DNA of 19,709 bases from DAOUFU01 sp034429275. GTDB lineage: Bacteria > Chloroflexota > Anaerolineae > Aggregatilineales > Aggregatilineaceae. The stretch is taken from the NCBI GenBank assembly GCA_034429275.1, contig DAOUFU010000284.1, positions 1-19,709 of the forward strand, read 5' to 3'. Shown in pieces: positions 12,713 through 19,709 of the stretch. The translations under genes were made by a program, and so were the position numbers. Within the stretch, counting starts at the first letter, position 1. Each line of letters opens with the position of its first letter. The notes under the pieces were generated by a model, which saw only the letters and a list, made by a program, of their open reading frames with translations, had not been told where the DNA came from and did no database searches.

Positions 12713-14635
12713 ATGCACCTCAAAAGTCCGGTTCAAACAGTCAACGGTCACCAACTGCTCAAGGCGCTCCCCTGGCTTGTCGTTGATTCCGGGATCATCC
12801 TCGCCGCCTATCTTTTTGTGATGGCGGCCCAGTCTACCGCGTGGTGGCAGCAGGCGAGCCATCATATCAGCCTGCTGGCGCTGCTGATGTTCGCCACGCT
12901 TGGCTCGCTGTGGACCGCCGGTGTGTATTGGCGCATCTGGACCCAAAGCAGCGCCCACGAAATCGCCGTCATGATCCAGGCGATTCTGCTGGCGACTCTG
13001 TTGGCGATCGGTCTCAACTTCGCAATCGATCGCCGGTTTTTGTCGCCGACGACCATCCTGGCGAGCCATCTGCTGATCCTTTCGGGCCTGGTGGTCGCCC
13101 GCTACCGCAGGCGCATCATCAGCGGATCGTTCTGGCGATGGCGCGCCATCTGGTTCCACGAATTCCCCAAAACGCCCACGCGAATCCTGATCGTGGGCGC
13201 GGGCGAGTCCGGGCAGAATATTGTATGGCAGCTCAAGTATCGCGTTTCGCGATGCCGCAACCAGGTAGAGGTGATCGGGTTTATCGATGACGACCCGGCC
13301 AAACAGTCGCTGTATATCGAAGGCTGCCCGGTGCTGGGCACGCGCGTCGATATCCCCAGGCTGGCGGCCCGGCACAAGATCGATCTGATCGCGATCGCCA
13401 TCCACAGTATCAGCGGGGCCAACTTCCGCGATCTGCTGAGCTACTGCGAGCAGACGGATGCACGGATCAAGATGGTCCCCGATGTGGCGGCCATCCTCGA
13501 CACGGCCAACCCATCGCTGCTGCTGCGCGACATCCAGCCGGAAGACCTGCTGGGCCGCCAGCCGATGGACTGGCACGAAGGGGTCGATGTGAGCAAGGTG
13601 AGTCACAAAGTCGTGCTGGTGACCGGCGCGGCAGGCTCAATTGGGTCGGAGCTGTGCCGACAACTGATCACGCTCAACCCGGTGAAGCTGCTGATGATCG
13701 ACAACAACGAAAGCGGCCTGTATGACCTGAGCATTGAACTGCGCGGTCGCTATGACGAGCAGTCGCTGGTCTACATCCTGGCCGATATCACCCATCCCGC
13801 CGACATGCAGCAGGTTTTTGCCCAGCACAGGCCCCAGGTCGTTTTCCACGCGGCGGCATACAAACATGTGCCCATGCTGGAGAGCTATCCCAACCAGGCG
13901 GTTCGCACTAACATCGGGGGGACGCATATCGTGGCCACCCTGGCCTGTATCTTTGGAGTCGAGCGGTTTGTCCTCGTCTCGACCGATAAGGCGGTCAATC
14001 CCTCGTGTGTGATGGGGGCCACCAAGCGCATCTGCGAGTTGATGATGCACAAGCTCGCCCAACGCACCGATCATCACACGTTGTTCAGCGTCGTCCGCTT
14101 TGGCAACGTGTTGGGCAGCCGGGGGAGCGTGGTGCCGATCTTCCAGCGCCAGATTCAGGCAGGTGGGCCGGTCACCGTGACCGATCGGGAAATGAGCCGC
14201 TTCTTCATGACTATCCCCGAAGCGGCCAGTCTGGTCGTCCAGGCTGCCTGCCTGACCGCCGGTGGCGACCTGTTTATGCTGCGCATGGGCGAAGAAGTGC
14301 GCATCCTCGACCTGGCCGAGCGCATGATCCGCCTGCACGGGTTGTGCCCCTACCAGGACATTCCGATCGTCTTCACCGGCATCCGGCCCGGCGAGAAGCT
14401 GCACGAAGAGTTGAACTCCGGCGTGGAAGCAATCGAACCGACCGCGCACCCCTACATCGTCCGGCTTGTGAACACCAACGACACGGTTCAGCTCGCCCGG
14501 TTCTCATTCTGGATCGAGGCGCTGATTCGTAACGGCCTGTGCCCCAATGAATGCGCGCTGGATCAACTGCTCGCCATCATTGAAGTCAGCCAGGATGCCG
14601 ACAAAGTGCAGATGGCCGAAGCGATCATCGCATGA
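12713..14635 (+). CDS. Membrane-bound nucleotide-sugar 4,6-dehydratase (PglF/WbpM/CapD type)
   Basis: A 640-aa polysaccharide biosynthesis protein. ATG 12713 has AGGA 7 nt upstream. Four hydrophobic segments (about 19-40, 50-72, 84-104, 114-130) form the membrane part, followed by a CoA-binding-like Rossmann domain (VGAGESG, 161-167; IDDDP) and the catalytic short-chain dehydrogenase domain with NAD-binding TGAAGSIGSE (304-313), VFHAAAYKHVPMLE (377-390) and the active-site segment STDKAVNP...VMGATKR. In this family the usual Tyr of YxxxK is replaced by Met: here M434 with K438, and D425-K426 in STDK. Members convert UDP-GlcNAc to UDP-4-keto-6-deoxy sugars, the first step towards bacillosamine, QuiNAc or related residues. 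It converges with the operon carrying an aminotransferase and phosphoglycosyl transferase, which could use its product. The exact sugar product is inferred. Confidence 0.92.
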   Translation: MHLKSPVQTVNGHQLLKALPWLVVDSGIILAAYLFVMAAQSTAWWQQASHHISLLALLMFATLGSLWTAGVYWRIWTQSSAHEIAVMIQAILLATLLAIGLNFAIDRRFLSPTTILASHLLILSGLVVARYRRRIISGSFWRWRAIWFHEFPKTPTRILIVGAGESGQNIVWQLKYRVSRCRNQVEVIGFIDDDPAKQSLYIEGCPVLGTRVDIPRLAARHKIDLIAIAIHSISGANFRDLLSYCEQTDARIKMVPDVAAILDTANPSLLLRDIQPEDLLGRQPMDWHEGVDVSKVSHKVVLVTGAAGSIGSELCRQLITLNPVKLLMIDNNESGLYDLSIELRGRYDEQSLVYILADITHPADMQQVFAQHRPQVVFHAAAYKHVPMLESYPNQAVRTNIGGTHIVATLACIFGVERFVLVSTDKAVNPSCVMGATKRICELMMHKLAQRTDHHTLFSVVRFGNVLGSRGSVVPIFQRQIQAGGPVTVTDREMSRFFMTIPEAASLVVQAACLTAGGDLFMLRMGEEVRILDLAERMIRLHGLCPYQDIPIVFTGIRPGEKLHEELNSGVEAIEPTAHPYIVRLVNTNDTVQLARFSFWIEALIRNGLCPNECALDQLLAIIEVSQDADKVQMAEAIIA

Positions 14636-14664
14636 GGGGGCATCGATTAGGGGGGGATGCATGG

Positions 14665-14686
14665 GCACGCGGTCAAACCGCCGTGC
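14665..14686. terminator. Hairpin between convergent glycan genes
   Basis: GCACGCGGT (14665-14673) pairs with ACCG-c-CGTGC (14677-14686) with one bulged C and a 3-nt loop. It occupies the 73-nt gap between two convergent genes. No T-run follows on either strand, so termination would be non-canonical. G-runs (about 14636-14657) precede it. Confidence 0.35.
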
Positions 14687-14708
14687 TGGATAGGGCGCGT
14701 GGCTCCGC

Positions 14709-15230
14709 CTAGCTCCACAGAACGAGCCAGGCCACTCCACAGCCGATGATAATCATCGCCGTGAGCAGGACCCAGAATCGCCTGCTCCCAAACGACCATG
14801 TGCGCTGCGCATTTCGCTTCTGTTGGGCCTCGCTCACCTGCAAAGCCGCGGTGGTAATTTGCAACAGTTGACGCTGCTGCTCGATCACTTTCTGGCTGGC
14901 GGCCAGTTGTTCTTTCAGGCGCTCAACATAATGCGCCGGCACGGTCACGTTGCGCTCAACAGACGCCCACTCCGGCGGCAGCGCGGGAAGATCGCGCCAT
15001 TGATGGCGGGCGGCTTCGCCCAGGGTCTGCATGATCGCTTCCTGGGTGTGTCCTGCTCCCCGCAGTTCGCACACCCACCGCATGACGCGCACATCATGAT
15101 CGGAAAACACCCTGGCCTGCCCTTTGGCCGGTGTGGCATCTGGCAGCAGAAACTCTGCATAGAGGTCCGTCCACCGATGGAGCGTGCTGGTCGAGATGTT
15201 CAGCAGGTGAGCCACCAGCGCTGGATTCAT
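14709..15230 (-). CDS. MerR-type HTH protein with coiled coil and C-terminal transmembrane anchor
   Basis: A 173-aa protein. ATG 15230 has AGGGAG 7 nt upstream. Residues 1-75 resemble a MerR-type DNA-binding domain: VAHLLNISTSTLHRWTDLY (helix-turn-helix, 6-24), a wing with RVFSDHDVRVMRWV (40-53) and the helix following GHTQEAIMQTL. Residues about 97-140 form a Gln/Ala-rich amphipathic helix likely to make a dimeric coiled coil. Residues 152-172 (FWVLLTAMIIIGCGVAWLVLW) are a single transmembrane helix preceded by basic SRR, ending at the C-terminus. This gives a tail-anchored DNA-binding protein with the HTH in the cytoplasm; no metal- or drug-binding domain is present. It is the last gene of the leftward glycan operon, 39 nt after the four-cysteine protein gene. 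It may couple membrane or glycan status to transcription, or tether DNA; that is inference. Confidence 0.8.
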   Translation of the reverse strand: MNPALVAHLLNISTSTLHRWTDLYAEFLLPDATPAKGQARVFSDHDVRVMRWVCELRGAGHTQEAIMQTLGEAARHQWRDLPALPPEWASVERNVTVPAHYVERLKEQLAASQKVIEQQRQLLQITTAALQVSEAQQKRNAQRTWSFGSRRFWVLLTAMIIIGCGVAWLVLWS

Positions 15231-15269
15231 GTCATTTCTCCCTGGCCCTCTGGCAGAACTTCGGCGGTG

Positions 15270-15806
15270 TCAGTCGAGCTTTTTCAACCACTCTTCGCGC
15301 CAGAAGTAAAAGCACGACCGGTCACACGGGTAGATGTCGGTCCCCTGACACATCACGCCCTCTAGCAGGACAATGCCGGAAGCTTTGCGCATCCGCAGCT
15401 CTCGCTCATCCACATAGCGCATCACCGGTTTGAGCACGCGCTGCTCGGTCCCGCAGTACTGCCACATGCCGGGCATGATTGCCAGCCCTTTATAGTCATT
15501 GAACGGGCCAAGCATCGACTGAATGACCTCTCGTGGCTGCACCATCACCCGCTCCCCAGGGACGAAGTGTGGTCCGGGGGTGTCATAAGTCACCGGCGGC
15601 TCGGCTCTTTTGGGCCTGCCGGTGAGCCTGGAGACCAGGTCCAGTCCGGCGGCGATCCTCTTTTTGATCGCTCGTTTGCGCGCCGGACCCAGGGTGCGCG
15701 CCAGCCATACCCGGAAGTTCATATATGGCGACCGATGCACATCTGTGGCGAGTCCATCTGCCATTGATATGACACAGTATATCTGGCATTGGGGCGGTTT
15801 TTCCAT
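15270..15806 (-). CDS. Uncharacterised four-cysteine protein of a surface-glycan operon
   Basis: A 178-aa protein from ATG 15806, chosen for AAAGGAAG (complement of 15813-15820) 6 nt upstream; an ATG at 15722 giving a start at MNFRVWLARTLG has a poorer site, but the residues between the two look weakly conserved, so it remains possible. The first half is basic (PARKRAIKKRI). The second half has the order FVPGERVMVQ (81-90), GLAIMPGMWQYCG (107-119), RVLKPVMRYVDE, IVLLEGVMCQG (145-155) and YPCDRSCFYFWREEWL (159-174). C118, C153, C161 and C165 could bind a metal. I recall similar short proteins with an FVPGE...YCG...LEGV.C...WRE.WL pattern beside exopolysaccharide genes, always without known function. 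No signal peptide or membrane helix. Its place between an acyltransferase and an anchored MerR protein suggests a glycan-related or regulatory job. Confidence 0.75.
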   Translation of the reverse strand: MEKPPQCQIYCVISMADGLATDVHRSPYMNFRVWLARTLGPARKRAIKKRIAAGLDLVSRLTGRPKRAEPPVTYDTPGPHFVPGERVMVQPREVIQSMLGPFNDYKGLAIMPGMWQYCGTEQRVLKPVMRYVDERELRMRKASGIVLLEGVMCQGTDIYPCDRSCFYFWREEWLKKLD

Positions 15807-15869
15807 AGTGGGCTTCCTTTTCACGGGCGGTGATGACCTCTTCGCCACAACATGACTTCATGACAGGTG

Positions 15870-15891
15870 GATGCCCGGCACGATGGGCATC
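15870..15891. repeat. Small inverted repeat at the end of the acyltransferase gene
   Basis: GATGCCC (15870-15876) and GGGCATC (15885-15891) form a perfect 7-bp stem with an 8-nt loop, overlapping the acyltransferase stop codon. No T-tract follows, so it may affect mRNA processing or translation between operon genes rather than termination. Confidence 0.35.
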
Positions 15892-16861
15892 AGGCGGGCA
15901 TGTCTGCGACCTCGCCCTCGTCTACCTCATACTCGGCTTCGGGCACAGATGCCAACGCCGGCGGATAGACCTGCTGCTCCAACGGCAGTTTGCCGTTTTC
16001 ATAAAAGCGCAGCATTCCCTGCATTTTTGAAAACGCCGTCTTGTCGGGATACCGGTTCTCCAACGCCGTGACCACGCGGCGACCATAGCGGCTCAGGATT
16101 GGCTCCACCAGGGGATGGAAAACGACCCTCTGGCGCAGCGGTTTTGATGTGTAGCCCATCCGTGTCTTGAAGACATCCACCTCTTGAGAGGCATTCAGGC
16201 CCTCAAGACCATAAAAACCCTCCGTGATCCCCGGACGAGTCATGGCTTTGTGCGTGACCACGTAGGCCAGCGCATTGTTCACGCCGGAATTGAGGAACTC
16301 GGTGGCGCTTTGCTGGTACAGCAAGGTGTAACAATCGTCGCAGACAATCGCCAGCAGCGCCGCGGCCAGCCGCCCCCGGCAGAAACATCCCCATGCTTCT
16401 ACGCCCGGCAGGTCTTGCCCGGTCAGGCACATCCGCTGCCACCACTCTTGGCGCTCGGAATTCGCGCGGCCCTGGCGCTGCATCGTTTCCAGCCGAAGCT
16501 GCCACCCGTCGTGGGCGAGCGTCTTCAGCGAAATCTGTTCGATGGTCGAGTTGCGCAGTCCCTTGCGGACGGCACAGCGCGCCCGGCGCGGCAGATCGAC
16601 CAGGTCATACGTCCCGCCGCTGTAGACACAGTGATAGCTGATCGATCCTTGCTCAGCCTCAAGCGGTGTAGAGTACCGCAGCCCGATTGCCCCGGTCCGC
16701 AGCATGAAGCGAGTCAGCTCGCCCTGCGTTGGGGTGATCAGCCAGTGATAAGGAAAAGCCTGATAGACGCGAAACCCCTGGCTGCACCAGTAACTACTCT
16801 CGGTTTTGACCACGTGATGCCCCTGGCGGCAGAGCCATTCGGCGAGAACTGCGGCGTTCAC
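15890..16861 (-). CDS. GNAT/FemAB-like acyltransferase of a surface-glycan operon
   Basis: A 323-aa protein, probably a cytoplasmic acyltransferase. I prefer GTG 16861 because GAGGGGAG (complement of 16871-16878) lies 9 nt upstream; a TTG at 16870 is only 0-4 nt from that site. The N-terminal half has alternating strands and helices (HVVKTESSYWCSQGFRVYQAF); a basic segment (RRARCAVRKGLRN) precedes the GNAT-like half, where GRLAAALLAIVCDDCYTLLY, a helix with NSGVNNALAYVVTHKA, and GFYGLEGLN followed by VFKTRMGY recall the C-terminal GNAT fold of FemAB and BioF2-like proteins. The last 25 residues are acidic. The gene starts 18 nt after the phosphoglycosyl transferase stop. In context it could N-acylate the 4-amino sugar, the step done by PglD in Campylobacter, or attach an amino acid. 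The reaction is inferred. Confidence 0.75.
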   Translation of the reverse strand: MNAAVLAEWLCRQGHHVVKTESSYWCSQGFRVYQAFPYHWLITPTQGELTRFMLRTGAIGLRYSTPLEAEQGSISYHCVYSGGTYDLVDLPRRARCAVRKGLRNSTIEQISLKTLAHDGWQLRLETMQRQGRANSERQEWWQRMCLTGQDLPGVEAWGCFCRGRLAAALLAIVCDDCYTLLYQQSATEFLNSGVNNALAYVVTHKAMTRPGITEGFYGLEGLNASQEVDVFKTRMGYTSKPLRQRVVFHPLVEPILSRYGRRVVTALENRYPDKTAFSKMQGMLRFYENGKLPLEQQVYPPALASVPEAEYEVDEGEVADMPA

Positions 16862-16870
16862 CTCTGTCAA

Positions 16871-16878
16871 CTCCCCTC
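16871..16878 (-). promoter_or_regulatory. Ribosome binding site deciding the acyltransferase start
   Basis: The complement reads GAGGGGAG directly after the stop of the upstream gene. Its 9-nt distance to GTG 16861 is normal, whereas the TTG at 16870 adjoins it, so GTG is the better start. Confidence 0.55.
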
Positions 16879-16879
16879 T

Positions 16880-17473
16880 TCACGCCCGGCGTGCCAGGGC
16901 GAGCATCGTCAGAAAGATCACTTTGATATCGTTCAAAAGGTTCGCATGGCGAACATACTCCAGGTCGATCTGGAGCTTGGTTGGCAGCACGTCCTGGATA
17001 TAGGTCGTTTCCCAATCGGTCCCTTGCAGCAGCGCCTCCTCGTGCCGGAACCGGATAGACGCCAGGCTCGTGATGCCCGGATAGGCGGTCAAGACTTCGC
17101 GCTGCTCCGGCGTATAGTACATCACATAACGCGGGTCTTCGGGGCGTGGGCCGACCAGGCTCATATCTCCTTTGATCACGTTGAGCAACTGGGGAAGCTC
17201 ATCCCACTTGGTGCGGCGCAGAACCCGCCCAAACCGTGTCACCCGCGCATCGGCAGCCCGCGTAATGCCCGGCCCCTGGCGATCTGCTCCCTGGACCATC
17301 GTTCGGAACTTGTATAGGGTGAACGGCTTGCCGCCGCGCCCGATCCGTCTGGCCCGGTAAAAGACCGGCCCCGGCGAATCCAGGCGAATCAGCACCGAGA
17401 TCACCACGAACAAGGGGAGCACCAGGATCAGTCCCACCACACTCACGCAGATATCAAAACATCGCTTCAACAT
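16880..17473 (-). CDS. PglC-like monotopic phosphoglycosyl transferase (bacterial sugar transferase)
   Basis: A 197-aa minimal phosphoglycosyl transferase that moves a phospho-sugar from a UDP-sugar to undecaprenyl phosphate on the cytoplasmic face, beginning a surface glycan. One hydrophobic segment near residues 8-29 is the re-entrant membrane helix. The family blocks follow: SPGPVFYRARRIGRGG (33-48), LYKFRTM (53-59), the catalytic Asp-Glu pair D91-E92 in RTKWDELPQLLNVIKGDMS (87-105) and LVGPRPEDP (106-114). Length matches the catalytic core of PglC; the larger WcaJ-type N-terminal membrane domain is absent. The start ATG at 17473 overlaps the aminotransferase stop as ATGTTGA, so translation is probably coupled. 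PglC-type enzymes often prefer bacillosamine-like sugars, in line with the dehydratase and aminotransferase nearby; the donor is inferred. Confidence 0.93.
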   Translation of the reverse strand: MLKRCFDICVSVVGLILVLPLFVVISVLIRLDSPGPVFYRARRIGRGGKPFTLYKFRTMVQGADRQGPGITRAADARVTRFGRVLRRTKWDELPQLLNVIKGDMSLVGPRPEDPRYVMYYTPEQREVLTAYPGITSLASIRFRHEEALLQGTDWETTYIQDVLPTKLQIDLEYVRHANLLNDIKVIFLTMLALARRA

Positions 17474-18630
17474 GGGTAACCGTCCACAATATCTTCTACT
17501 GCCGCTATGACATCGCGGACATCGTCGTCACTCAACCCAGGATGCAGCGGCAGCGAGACCAGCCGCTGATATTCGTGCTCTGCCACAGGAAAATCATCCG
17601 GTCGCCAGCCATAGTGCTCGCGGTAATAGGGGTGCAGGTGGATCGGGATGAAATGCACGCTGGTGCCAATATTGCGCGCGCTCATTTCCTCAATGAACCG
17701 GGCGCGATCGATGCACAGTTTGTCGAGGTTGAGTCGCAGCACATAGAGATGCCACGCCGAACGCGCTTCGGGCCGCTCGATCGGCACCGAAAGCTCAGGC
17801 CGTGCGCCGAATGCTGCCTGGTACTGCTCGACGATCTGCAAACGCCGGACCTGCATCTCGTCCAGGCGGCTGAGCTGCACTCGCCCGATCGCCGCCTGGA
17901 TATCGGTCATGTTGCACTTGAACCCCGGCGCGACGATCTCATAAAACCACGAGCCGGTTTTTTCGTAGCGCTTCCAGGCGTCGCGGCTCATGCCGTGCAG
18001 ACACCTGATGCGCGCCTTCTCGACCAGGTCGGCGTTCTCCACCAGCATCCCGCCCTCGGCGGTCGTGAGGTTTTTTGTCGCGTAGAAGCTGAAAGCGGTC
18101 AAGTCACCGATTGAGCCGACGCGCTGACCACGATACTCGGCAGGCAGTGCGTGGGCCGCATCCTCGACGACAAAAAGACTGTGCTCGTGGGCAAGCTCCA
18201 ACAAGGGAGCCATATCCGCCGGGTGACCGGCATAGTGCACGGGCAGGATAGCCCTGGTGTGGCCGTTGATTGCCCCGGCCACCAGTTCGGGATCAAGAGT
18301 CAGGGTGTCGGGCGATACATCAACCAGGACAGGCCGCGCCCCCACATGCTCGATCACGTTGACCGTCGCCGCGAAGGTCATCGGGGTTGTGATGACTTCA
18401 TCGCCCGGCCCAATGCCGAGCGCTACAAGCGCCAGGTGAAGCGCTGCCGTGCACGAGTTCAACGCCAGCGCCGCATCTGCCCCCACATAGTCGGCAAAAG
18501 CAACTTCAAAACGCCTGGCCTCCGGTCCGGTTGTAATCCAGTTTGAACGCAGCACATCCACCACCGCGCTGATTTCCTGCTCGGTGAGGCATGGCCGGGC
18601 ATAGGGTAAAAACTCCTCTCGCCGATGCAT
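17467..18630 (-). CDS. DegT/DnrJ/EryC1 family nucleotide-sugar aminotransferase (PglE-like)
   Basis: A 387-aa PLP-dependent sugar aminotransferase. I chose ATG 18630 because GGAG lies 7 nt upstream (complement of 18638-18641); the ATG at 18654 has a G-run only 1 nt away. The protein begins with the family hallmark FLPYARPCLTEQEI. Phosphate- and ring-binding residues are in ALNSCTAALHLAL (57-69), TTPMTFAATVN (81-91) and VEDAAHA (155-161, D157 and H160). The Schiff-base lysine is K186 in SFYATKNLT. The C-terminal IGTSVHFIPIHLHPYY segment is also typical. It would transaminate the 4-keto sugar made by the dehydratase at 12713 to a 4-amino sugar. The following phosphoglycosyl transferase overlaps it by 7 nt; the upstream glycosyltransferase stops 44 nt before. 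Donor is probably glutamate as in the family. Confidence 0.93.
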   Translation of the reverse strand: MHRREEFLPYARPCLTEQEISAVVDVLRSNWITTGPEARRFEVAFADYVGADAALALNSCTAALHLALVALGIGPGDEVITTPMTFAATVNVIEHVGARPVLVDVSPDTLTLDPELVAGAINGHTRAILPVHYAGHPADMAPLLELAHEHSLFVVEDAAHALPAEYRGQRVGSIGDLTAFSFYATKNLTTAEGGMLVENADLVEKARIRCLHGMSRDAWKRYEKTGSWFYEIVAPGFKCNMTDIQAAIGRVQLSRLDEMQVRRLQIVEQYQAAFGARPELSVPIERPEARSAWHLYVLRLNLDKLCIDRARFIEEMSARNIGTSVHFIPIHLHPYYREHYGWRPDDFPVAEHEYQRLVSLPLHPGLSDDDVRDVIAAVEDIVDGYPC

Positions 18631-18674
18631 GTATTTGCTCCGCTGGCATCCCATTCCCCCCCTTATTGCCCCCG

Positions 18675-19709
18675 TTACGAAGTCTGGTTTGAACCATGAA
18701 GCGTGTTCCGTAACACCTCTTCAAGTCGGGCCACCCCGATGGCCCGGCTGTGGTGCTGCTCAAAATAGGCTCTTCCCTGGGTGCCCCAGCGGGCACAGTC
18801 ATCCGGGTGGCTGGCTGCTCGCCGTAACGCCTCGGCCAGTGCGCCGGGATTATCCGGCTGGACCACCAGCCCGCAGTCCGCATCGGTGACCAGGCGCTCG
18901 ATCTCGGTATCCGGCGGCGCGATGGCCAGGACAGGCCGCCCGGCGGCCATCTGCTTAAAAATCTTGGATGGGACCGATACCAGTGCCGCAGGGGTGCACA
19001 GAGTCACCAGCGTCATGTCCGCCGCGCGCAGCACATCGGGATATCGCTCAAGCGGTTGAAACGGCTTGAACTGTACATTGGTCAGCCGTGCTTTGGCTGC
19101 GCGCGCCTGGAGATCGGCTTTGCGCACCCCGTCGCCAACAAGCACGAATTCAAACGGTTCATCTCGCAGCAGCTCGGCAGCGCCCAACACCGGCTCCAGG
19201 TTGGAGTTGTGAGTCAGCCCGCCCGAATAGACCACCAGGAACTTGCCATCGGCACCGACCTCGCGCCGAAACGCGTTGTCTTGTGGCCCAGGACGGATTG
19301 AGTCGGGATCGGCCCAGTTGGGGATGATGCTGATCTTGTCGGCAGGCGTACCTTTCTCGATCAGGTTGTCTTTGAACCCGCGCGAAATGACCACGATGTG
19401 ATCGACATGGCGGTAGATCCACTTTTCCATCCGTTCAAAGAAGCGGATGACGCGCTTGTTTTTCAGCACACCCATCGCCACTGCGGCATAGGGATGAATA
19501 TCCTGCACGTTGACCACCACGCGCGCCCGCAAGGCAGCCCCCAATAGCACCCCGGTTACCCCAAGCGTCAAGGGGGGCATCATCACATAGAGCACATCGG
19601 GGCGGGGGCGGGTGAACAATCCGCCCAACAGCGCCGTCAGCGAATAGCTGCCAAAGTTACGCACCCTGGGCCAGCACTTCTGGCTGGCGGGGGCAGAGAT
19701 CCCCACGCG
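18675..19709 (-). CDS. GT4 family glycosyltransferase (WbuB-like), 5' end cut by the window
   Basis: At least 344 codons; the frame is open to the window end and the first codons there look internal, so some 50-80 N-terminal residues are probably missing compared with the roughly 400 aa of WbuB-like enzymes. Visible GT-B features: PRPDVLYVMMPPLTLG, VVNVQDIHPYAA, IVVISRGFKDNLIEKG, the linker ISIIPNWADPDSI, the C-domain start FLVVYSGGLTHNSNLEPVL, FVLVGDGVRK, and the donor-site block VSVPSKIFKQMAAGRPVLA, followed by CGLVVQPDNP. The fold predicts a retaining transfer from a nucleotide sugar. In the operon it is the gene before the aminotransferase, and would extend the lipid-linked sugar made by the PglC-like enzyme. 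The acceptor and donor are not known. Confidence 0.9.
   Translation of the reverse strand, partial: RVGISAPASQKCWPRVRNFGSYSLTALLGGLFTRPRPDVLYVMMPPLTLGVTGVLLGAALRARVVVNVQDIHPYAAVAMGVLKNKRVIRFFERMEKWIYRHVDHIVVISRGFKDNLIEKGTPADKISIIPNWADPDSIRPGPQDNAFRREVGADGKFLVVYSGGLTHNSNLEPVLGAAELLRDEPFEFVLVGDGVRKADLQARAAKARLTNVQFKPFQPLERYPDVLRAADMTLVTLCTPAALVSVPSKIFKQMAAGRPVLAIAPPDTEIERLVTDADCGLVVQPDNPGALAEALRRAASHPDDCARWGTQGRAYFEQHHSRAIGVARLEEVLRNTLHGSNQTS

Noticed and set aside
14636..14660. G-runs as a G-quadruplex
   Set aside because: Only one long, one medium and one short run are present with uneven loops; GCATC/GATGC pairing explains the region as well.
16184..17317. Plus-strand open frame of 377 codons across the acyltransferase and phosphoglycosyl transferase genes
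   Set aside because: It spans two well-supported genes on the other strand and shows no motif.

Overview
The window is GC-rich and gene-dense. It looks like a chromosomal segment from an uncultivated or poorly studied bacterium, most likely Chloroflexota (Anaerolineae-like). This is inferred from the combination of a family-5 substrate-binding protein with GH4 glycosidases, membrane-embedded spermidine-synthase-like proteins and split surface-polysaccharide operons. No rRNA, tRNA, IS element, prophage or CRISPR array was seen.

Region A (about 1-7760) is a sugar-use locus built around a divergent control region. Leftward run a GH4 glycosidase with a CHGV motif, an oligopeptide/sugar-type ABC ATPase gene and a family-5 solute-binding protein; the transporter presumably continues beyond base 1. 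Rightward run a transcription factor joining a DeoR-type helix-turn-helix to a LacI-type sugar-binding domain, and a second GH4 glycosidase (CHSV motif, MelA-like). The 347-nt region between the two arms holds a cluster of ATTGAA/TTCGAA-type repeats spaced near whole helical turns, and a terminator-like hairpin in the leader of the leftward operon. The ABC ATPase is broken: the codon expected to encode the Walker A lysine reads TAG, with neighbouring substitutions, while the rest of the frame is intact.

Region B (about 7778-12051) holds three genes of general or unknown role: a two-helix membrane protein, a 784-residue polytopic protein carrying a spermidine-synthase-like methyltransferase fold, and a membrane-anchored or exported protein-L-isoaspartate O-methyltransferase. 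The last two converge and overlap by 23 nt.

Region C (about 12250-19709) is a cell-surface glycan locus. A rightward PglF/WbpM-type membrane nucleotide-sugar 4,6-dehydratase is preceded by about 400 nt of non-coding leader with nested inverted repeats. Converging on it is a leftward operon: GT4 glycosyltransferase (cut by the window end), DegT-family aminotransferase, PglC-like phosphoglycosyl transferase, a GNAT/FemAB-like acyltransferase, a small four-cysteine protein and a MerR-type DNA-binding protein with a coiled coil and a C-terminal membrane anchor. Together the dehydratase, aminotransferase, acyltransferase and phosphoglycosyl transferase could make and load onto undecaprenyl phosphate an acylated 4-amino-4,6-dideoxy sugar such as a bacillosamine derivative.

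All assignments come from reading the sequence and remembered family motifs; no searches or structure predictions were run.
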